Source: JBGOUJ01 sp041477005 (GTDB taxonomy: Bacteria; Acidobacteriota; Terriglobia; Bryobacterales; JACQDG01). From it: a stretch of 9,810 bases of DNA. The notes under the pieces are model-generated. The model saw nothing but the letters and a program-made list of their open reading frames with translations, was not told the origin of the DNA and ran no database searches. A program made the translations under genes and the position numbers. Below, piece after piece: positions 5,880 through 9,810 of the stretch; within the stretch, counting starts at the first letter, position 1; each line of letters starts with the position of its first letter. The stretch covers positions 1 to 9,810 of the forward strand of contig JBGOUJ010000266.1 in NCBI GenBank assembly GCA_041477005.1. Direction: 5' to 3'.

Positions 5880-6842
5880 TCACTGCACCTGGATATTTCC
5901 GGAAGCGGTCCGAACGCTCACCAGCGAGCCGCCGCCGCGAACTTTCCCTTCCACTTCTCGACGGCCGATCGACCCTTGCACCAGCAGCGGATGGTCGATC
6001 GAGATGCGGCCGGAGCCGGTGCGGGCGCGGAAGTTGAAGGCCGCCTGAGAGGGAAACCGTAGAGCGATGTTGCCGGAGGCCACTTCGAGATTCCACTCGC
6101 CGGCCGGCTCTCCTTCCGCCCGGATGCTGCCACTGCCACTATGGACGCGTAAAGGCCCGCGCACGCCGGCCACCTCCACGTTGCCGGAGCCGGTCTGAAC
6201 TTCGGCGCCGCCGGCCGACGTCTGCTCCACACGAACGCTGCCGCTGCCGGTCGAGGCCACCAGGGCGCCGCCAATGCCCGTGCCCCGGATGTCGCCGCTG
6301 CCGGTCGTCGCCCGCACCCGGCCTTTGACCGAGTCCAGGTGGACCGACCCCGAGCCGGTGCTGGCCCGGACCTCATCGGCTATCCTGGATACGTTGATGT
6401 TGCCCGAGCCCGTCGAAGCTTCGACCGGCCCGCGGAGGCCGTCGATGGTCTGGCCGCCCGACCCGGTTTGCGAGCGCAGGCGCGTTTCGGCCGGCACGAT
6501 GACTTCGTAGCTGATCGACACGTTGCGCATCATCTCGCGGTCGTCGACCTGGCCGACATGGATGGTGTTGCCGTTCTGCTCGATGGGCGGGTTCGACTCG
6601 ATCCGCTTGACCTTGTCCTGTGCGTCACCGCCATCGTCGCGCGCCCGGATCGTGCCTACCACGCGAACACTGCCGGCGTCGCCGTTGCGCACGTTGATGT
6701 TTCCCGATCCTGTCTTCACTTCCAGGTCCACGGCGCCGGTGACCTGCAAGGTCCGCTCGAACCTTCCCTCGGCGGTGGCGGCCACGGCCGGCATGGCGAA
6801 CAAGGCTAGAGCCGCCAGGGAACAACCCAGACCGACTTTCAT
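5880..6842 (-). CDS. Secreted DUF4097 putative adhesin with 18-residue solenoid repeats
   Basis: This 320-residue protein has an N-terminal signal peptide (MKVGLGCSLAALALFAMPAVA, cut near residue 21) and is otherwise a DUF4097-type beta-solenoid. A TGSG motif recurs with strict spacing: residues 126, 144, 162, 180 and 198 are exactly 18 apart, followed by 217, 235 (as SGSG), 254 (as VASGN), 275 and 312 (as TASGN). An isolated copy is at 44. Each coil has the form TGSGxIxVxxVxGxVxAS, as expected for a right-handed beta-helix outside the cytoplasm. The segment 67-125 is a non-repeat insert. A strong AAGGAGG lies six bases before the ATG. It follows the MerR-TPR gene by 20 bases on the same strand, so the two probably share a transcript. 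Adhesin is only the family name; ligand and role are not known. Confidence 0.88.
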   Translation of the reverse strand: MKVGLGCSLAALALFAMPAVAATAEGRFERTLQVTGAVDLEVKTGSGNINVRNGDAGSVRVVGTIRARDDGGDAQDKVKRIESNPPIEQNGNTIHVGQVDDREMMRNVSISYEVIVPAETRLRSQTGSGGQTIDGLRGPVEASTGSGNINVSRIADEVRASTGSGSVHLDSVKGRVRATTGSGDIRGTGIGGALVASTGSGSVRVEQTSAGGAEVQTGSGNVEVAGVRGPLRVHSGSGSIRAEGEPAGEWNLEVASGNIALRFPSQAAFNFRARTGSGRISIDHPLLVQGSIGRREVEGKVRGGGSLVSVRTASGNIQVQ

Positions 6843-6848
6843 GGAGAT

Positions 6849-6857
6849 CCTCCTTTT
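6849..6857 (-). promoter_or_regulatory. Strong ribosome binding site of the DUF4097 gene
   Basis: Minus strand AAAAGGAGG contains the full anti-16S complement and sits six bases before the ATG at 6842. It lies in the 20-base gap after the MerR-TPR stop, consistent with high translation of the second gene of an operon. Confidence 0.85.
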
Positions 6858-6862
6858 ACCTG

Positions 6863-7804
6863 TCAGCCGTTAGACGGGACGGCGTCCTGGAGGTGAGCGG
6901 CGTTCAGCGTCTTGCCCCCCAGGGTCACCCGCAGGAGGCTGTCAAGCTGCTGGCGGGCGATACCGGCCCAGGGGCTGGCGGGGTCGATCTTCAGGTAGCT
7001 GCGCCAGTGCTTGACGGCGCGCATCGGCTCCCCGGTCTTCTCGTAAAGCAGGGCCAGATTGTAGTGGGCGTCGGCGTAGTCGGGGCGCAGCCGCAGGGCG
7101 ATCAGGTAGTGCGCGCGGGCTTCTTCGACCCGCCCCTGCTCGTCGTAGATATTGGCCAGGTTGAAGTGGGCCAAGGGATATTCCGGGTCGATCGCGATGG
7201 AGCGGCGGTAGCAGCGCTCGGCCTCCGGCAGGTTGTGGCCCTGGTAATAGATGGTGCCCATGTTGACGCAGGCGCCGGCGGCGTTGGGGTTGAGCTCGAG
7301 CGAGCGCTCGTAGGCGCGCAGCGCCTCGTCGGCGGGGGCGCCCGACTCCTCCAGTTGCAGCCCGTTCTGGAACCACTTCTCCGACTCGCGCTCCATCGCG
7401 TCCCGCGACGGCTTCTCGCGGCGCTTCATCTCGGTCACCGGGCGCAGGGTGCTGGTCTCGAAGTCGAACAGGAGCTGGCCCGTAAGAGCTTCCATCGTGC
7501 CGTCGCCGAGATCGACGGCGATCTTCTTGCCGTCGGAGATAATCTTCAGCTCGGTCAGCGGCTGCTCCACGCCGGCCAGCTTCTTCGAAAGAGAGATCAG
7601 CGCTCGCCGGATGCGGTCGGGGCGGATGCGATTCTCCCGCAGCTTTTGCAGTGTTTTCAGGGCAATCAGATCGGAAAACGAGAACTCCTGCCGGAGTTCC
7701 AGGAAGCCCATGCGCTCCCAGGAACGCAGGCAGGCGTCGGTGACCTTGAGGATTCGCCGGACATCGTCACGCGAGTACGACTGCTTCGGCCCGCTGGATG
7801 CCAC
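6863..7804 (-). CDS. MerR-type DNA-binding domain fused to TPR repeats
   Basis: This 313-residue protein joins a regulator head to an interaction tail. Residues 10-75 form a MerR-like winged helix: YSRDDVRRILKVTDACLRSW (helix-turn-helix), the wing FLELRQEFSFSD, and LIALKTLQKLRENRIRPDRI, the typical MerR helix with the R/I-x-P-x-R-I-R turn. A mixed linker (80-135) contains a possible small beta region (LKIISDGKKIAVDLGDG). Four TPR units follow (about 142-173, 174-207, 208-241, 242-275), ending near 300. The usual MerR effector domain and coiled coil are missing. The GTG at 7804 is the furthest upstream start possible, because an in-frame TAG stands three codons before it. There is no Shine-Dalgarno; an extended -10 abuts the start. 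It is upstream of the DUF4097 gene and may control it, which is inferred. Confidence 0.88.
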   Translation of the reverse strand: MASSGPKQSYSRDDVRRILKVTDACLRSWERMGFLELRQEFSFSDLIALKTLQKLRENRIRPDRIRRALISLSKKLAGVEQPLTELKIISDGKKIAVDLGDGTMEALTGQLLFDFETSTLRPVTEMKRREKPSRDAMERESEKWFQNGLQLEESGAPADEALRAYERSLELNPNAAGACVNMGTIYYQGHNLPEAERCYRRSIAIDPEYPLAHFNLANIYDEQGRVEEARAHYLIALRLRPDYADAHYNLALLYEKTGEPMRAVKHWRSYLKIDPASPWAGIARQQLDSLLRVTLGGKTLNAAHLQDAVPSNG

Positions 7805-7810
7805 GCGAGA

Positions 7811-7819
7811 ATTCTAGCA
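7811..7819 (-). promoter_or_regulatory. Extended -10 promoter abutting the MerR-TPR start
   Basis: Minus strand TGCTAGAAT is TGn plus TAGAAT (5 of 6 to consensus). Six bases separate it from the GTG at 7804, so transcription would begin at or within the start codon. No clear -35 is seen at 16-18 bases upstream, as allowed for extended -10 promoters. Confidence 0.5.
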
Positions 7820-7830
7820 CGAATTTTTTA

Positions 7831-7855
7831 CCACAGAGACACAGAGACACAGAGC
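7831..7855. repeat. 8-bp tandem repeat (CACAGAGA x3)
   Basis: Three copies of CACAGAGA (the last ends in C) run from 7832 to 7855, preceded by a T-run and ACC. Strings of the form ACCACAGAGACACAGAG are a well-known type of dispersed low-complexity intergenic repeat in many environmental bacteria. It lies just upstream of the MerR-TPR promoter. Confidence 0.85.
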
Positions 7856-7931
7856 AAAAAATAAAAGCGAGCGCCTGCGAAAACCGACGGTAAGGGGGGC
7901 GGCTCGCAGACGGTCTGTGCGAGCATTGTCG

Positions 7932-8084
7932 ATGGACGTGCGACCTCCGGGCCGCGCTTCCGACGCGGCGGCCGACAGCAGCGCCGTGCCGCGCGACCTA
8001 GGCGATCGGCGCCTGCTGCTGCACGGTCTGTTCGCGGCGGCGGCCCTGGCGCCGGCGGCGGCGTCAGGTCTTATTCCGGGATGA
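7932..8084 (+). CDS. Doubtful 50-residue frame with Tat-like leader
   Basis: The frame starts with ATG and contains DRRLLLHGLFAAAALAPAAA followed by SGLIPG and a stop. This has a twin arginine, a hydrophobic core and an alanine-rich end like a Tat or Sec signal peptide. It might be the 5' remnant of a lost secreted-protein gene or a very small secreted peptide. There is no Shine-Dalgarno, and other frames here are also open because of the high GC content, so chance is a serious alternative. Confidence 0.2.
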   Translation: MDVRPPGRASDAAADSSAVPRDLGDRRLLLHGLFAAAALAPAAASGLIPG

Positions 8085-8102
8085 GCGCCAGGCGGCGGTT
8101 GC

Positions 8103-8137
8103 CGATGGCCGATAGCCGACGGCTGATGGATGATGGC
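8103..8137. repeat. Degenerate 7-bp tandem repeat, five units
   Basis: Five consecutive 7-mers follow the consensus YGATGGC: CGATGGC, CGATAGC, CGACGGC, TGATGGA and TGATGGC. It is a simple-sequence array in the gap next to the kinase relic, of a type common as intergenic filler. Confidence 0.75.
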
Positions 8138-8155
8138 CGAAACCAGCGCTACGCT

Positions 8156-8371
8156 TTAGGGGGCGAGATTCATGCGACGCAGCAAATCTGCGAATCGCGG
8201 GTCCGGGCGGAGGCCATCGAGCATAGGCTCTACTTTGACGCGATCCGTCAGCCAGCTCGCTCGCTCCTCATAGGCTTCTTCCAGTCAGGTCCAAGCTTGC
8301 TCCTTCTCGCCAAAGCCAAGGGGCGCGAGGATTTCGTACGGCCCCAGTCGGGTCCCAACGGAGAGGGACAT
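8156..8371 (-). pseudogene. Collapsed Hanks-type Ser/Thr kinase-TPR gene (both ends kept, middle lost)
   Basis: The 72-codon minus-strand frame from ATG 8371 to TAA 8156 begins MSLSVGTRLGPYEILAPLG, the standard opening of PknB-like kinases just before the glycine-rich loop. The next residues are not GAGGMGEVY but GEKEQAWT, then a TGA (8287-8285), then LEEAYEERASWL, and the frame ends LRPDPRFADLLRRMNLAP. The latter pieces are the typical last TPR and C-terminus of acidobacterial kinase-TPR or TolB-like regulators, normally many hundreds of residues downstream. Both ends are in the same frame, so an in-frame internal deletion near codons 19-21 is the simplest history. The TGA probably replaced a Trp codon (TGG), since family members often have W-L-E-x-A-Y there. 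It begins 21 bases after the amidohydrolase stop. No kinase activity is possible. Confidence 0.75.
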
Positions 8372-8392
8372 AATGGACTAATCCGGCGCCCG

Positions 8393-9652
8393 TCAGCGAA
8401 TGAACTTCTGATACAGCTCCGTGTTCCGGGACTCGGGCGGGACCAGCTTGCCTCCTACGAAGATATATTTGATCTCGGAGCGGATGTCGAGCGGGTCGCC
8501 ACGGGAGACCAGCAGGTTGGCCAGCTTGCCGGCCTCGATCGAGCCGACGCGGTCGGCGATGCCCAACAGCTCGGCCGGCCACACGGTGATGGCCTTCACG
8601 GCGTCCTCGTGCTCCAGGCCGTAAGCCGCCGCCAGGGCGGCGCAGTACGGCAAATTGCGCACATCCTCCGACGAGCCGCTGGCGATCGCAAACTTCACGC
8701 CGGCCCGGCGCAAAACTTCGGGCGTGGTGAACGGGGCGTCGTAGGGATCTTCGGGGGCGCGCGGCAGAGAGAGCACCGCGTCGTAGAGCACGGCCACGTT
8801 CTTCTGCTTGAGCAGATCGACGACCTTCCAGGCGTCGGCGCCGCCGGCGATGATGGCCTTCAGGCCGAACTCGCTCGCCAGCTCAACGGCGGTGCGGATG
8901 TCGCGGAAGTGATCGGCGGGGAAGATGGCCGGGCGCTCGCCGCGCATGACCGGGACCATCGCTTCCAGGGCCAGGTCCCCGGCGGCGGGCTTCTGCTTGC
9001 CGAGGCGGGCCTTCATCTCGGCGTAGGCCTTGGCCTCCCGCAGGTACTGCTTCAGCTTCGCCATGTCTTCCGCGACGCGCGCCCCGCGGGCCTCGGCCGC
9101 TCCGGCGGCTCCTTCCGCCGGCCCGCGTTGGGCGCGGCGATGCAGACTGGGAATGGTGATGACCACCCCGACCTCGGGCAACAAGGTCATCTCGTTGGGA
9201 TAGTTCCCAAACAGGTTGACGGCCGAAGCGACGCCGGAGATCAGCCCGCCGGATGGCGCCACCAACGCCGTGGTTATGCCGTTCGCGCGCGCCGTCCGGA
9301 TCATCTCGCTGTGGGGATTCACGGCGATCCAGGCCTGGGCTTGGGGATTGAAGGGGCCGAGCTCGGCGGTATCGACCGAGCCGCGCACCGAGGGAATCTC
9401 CGACAGGCCCACCGAGGTGTAGGAATCGACCCAGCCCGGGTAGACCGCGAGGCCCGTGCCGTCGATCCTGTTGGCGCCGGCCGGAACGGTGACGCGCTGG
9501 CCGACCGCGGCGATCCTGCCGTCGCGGATGACGATCGTGCCGCGCTCGATCGACGGCGCGGTCACGGGCACGATCCGGGCGTTGGTGATGGCGTGGGTTT
9601 GCGCTCCGGCGAACGCCGCGGAGAACGCCAACAACAGCGGCAGCCGGATCAT
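8393..9652 (-). CDS. Secreted amidohydrolase-like protein lacking the HxH metal motif
   Basis: This 419-residue protein of the amidohydrolase superfamily (COG1228-like) has a signal peptide (MIRLPLLLAFSAAFAGA, cut before Gln18), so it acts in the periplasm or outside. The N-terminal composite beta domain reads ITNARIVPV...ERGTIVIRDGRIAAVG (22-51). The C-terminal signature AITVWPAELLGIADRVGSIE plus AGKLANLLVSRGDPL (355-388) is typical. The strand-one metal motif, normally PGxxDxHxH, is here PGWVDSYTS (72-80), with Tyr78 and Ser80 in the histidine places. AGGADAWKV (269-277) and ASGSSEDVRNLP (324-335) also lack the usual His and Asp. It is therefore likely non-catalytic or uses another mechanism. 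A GAGGAGG site lies seven bases before the ATG, which overlaps the previous gene's stop (ATGA). It probably works with that partner. Confidence 0.88.
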   Translation of the reverse strand: MIRLPLLLAFSAAFAGAQTHAITNARIVPVTAPSIERGTIVIRDGRIAAVGQRVTVPAGANRIDGTGLAVYPGWVDSYTSVGLSEIPSVRGSVDTAELGPFNPQAQAWIAVNPHSEMIRTARANGITTALVAPSGGLISGVASAVNLFGNYPNEMTLLPEVGVVITIPSLHRRAQRGPAEGAAGAAEARGARVAEDMAKLKQYLREAKAYAEMKARLGKQKPAAGDLALEAMVPVMRGERPAIFPADHFRDIRTAVELASEFGLKAIIAGGADAWKVVDLLKQKNVAVLYDAVLSLPRAPEDPYDAPFTTPEVLRRAGVKFAIASGSSEDVRNLPYCAALAAAYGLEHEDAVKAITVWPAELLGIADRVGSIEAGKLANLLVSRGDPLDIRSEIKYIFVGGKLVPPESRNTELYQKFIR

Positions 9653-9810
9653 TGCAGCGCCTCCTCGCCGTCGGTGACTCGCGCCGGCGGCTCGGGTTCA
9701 TATTCTTCCTTCCACGGGAGGCGCTTGTCGACGTCGCGCCGGCGGTTGAAGAAAACCTGGCCGTCGATCAGCGTCATCTCCACGCGCGCGTAGGGGCTGA
9801 AGGGATGGCC
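9649..9810 (-). CDS. Amidohydrolase, C-terminal end, cut by window edge
   Basis: The last 53 residues of a protein enter from the right edge: GHPFSPYARVEMTLIDGQVF continuing FNRRRD and LPWKEEYEPEPPARV. The GHPFSxYxxVExTxIDGxVxF pattern is the closing beta domain of amidohydrolases related to imidazolonepropionase, in paired secreted enzymes. Its TGA overlaps the following ATG by four bases (ATGA), so the two genes are translationally coupled. Domains with the metal site lie outside the window, so whether this partner is the catalytic one cannot be seen. Confidence 0.85.
   Translation of the reverse strand, partial: GHPFSPYARVEMTLIDGQVFFNRRRDVDKRLPWKEEYEPEPPARVTDGEEALQ
9660..9666 (-). promoter_or_regulatory. 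Ribosome binding site of the second amidohydrolase
   Basis: Minus strand GAGGAGG, within the 3' end of the upstream amidohydrolase gene, is seven bases before the ATG at 9652. It fixes that start and fits re-initiation at the ATGA overlap. Confidence 0.8.

Larger units (their letters stand above)
7856..8155. other. Non-coding or decayed gap with hairpin, doubtful small frame and repeat
   Basis: These 300 bases hold no clear gene. GCTCGCA (7902-7908) can pair with TGCGAGC (7918-7924), a 7-bp stem with a 9-base loop. The same GCTCGC can instead pair with an upstream GCGAGC (7867-7872), giving two mutually exclusive hairpins. A 50-codon plus-strand frame (7932-8084) and a 7-bp repeat (8103-8137) are listed separately. 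Confidence 0.4.

Noticed and set aside
7831..7855. CRISPR-like array
   Set aside because: The units are adjacent 8-mers without spacers.
6893..7864. Plus-strand frame opposite the MerR-TPR gene
   Set aside because: Its translation has no domain and its end is encoded by the CACAGAGA repeat; the opposite strand holds a clear protein.
8081..9793. Very long plus-strand frame opposite the amidohydrolases
   Set aside because: Glycine-, arginine- and aspartate-rich shadow of two clear minus-strand genes; it also runs through the kinase relic.

Overview
This GC-rich window carries about ten protein-coding genes or gene fragments, frequent GTG starts and several small repeats between genes. No RNA gene, IS element or CRISPR array was seen. 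The mix of genes resembles an Acidobacteriota chromosome of the Solibacter/Bryobacter kind: a MerR-TPR fusion, a DUF4097 putative adhesin, paired secreted amidohydrolases, an orphan MacB-type permease, and the remains of a Hanks-type kinase with a C-terminal TPR tail. The taxonomic placement is inferred from protein style only; no marker gene is complete here.

Layout from left to right. Positions 1-343 (-) hold the N-terminal amidotransferase part of GMP synthase (guaA), divergent from a glycolate-oxidase-D-like FAD oxidoreductase (382-1815, +). A gene-poor stretch at 1816-2099 has a coding-like frame broken by a stop. Next is an AAA+ ATPase with a DUF4143 domain (2100-3299, -), whose near-ideal promoter abuts its start codon. 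A MacB/FtsX permease and a two-TPR protein form a minus-strand pair (5091 to 3523). Divergent from it, two overlapping genes encode small membrane proteins (5220-5833, +). Convergent with those is a minus-strand pair: a MerR-TPR protein (7804-6863) and a secreted DUF4097 solenoid protein (6842-5880). Positions 7805-8155 contain only repeats and a doubtful small frame. The last segment holds a collapsed Ser/Thr-kinase pseudogene (8371-8156) and two translationally coupled secreted amidohydrolases (9810-9649 partial, 9652-8393), all minus.

How the genes relate: guaA is housekeeping nucleotide synthesis and glcD-like is 2-hydroxyacid oxidation. The permease, small membrane proteins, solenoid protein and amidohydrolases all act at or beyond the inner membrane. 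The AAA-DUF4143 gene looks accessory. I found no convincing new multi-gene system. The best leads are the internally collapsed kinase gene, start-abutting promoters that suggest leaderless or near-leaderless transcripts, an amidohydrolase lacking its metal-binding motif, and a cluster of short tandem duplications in the gaps.
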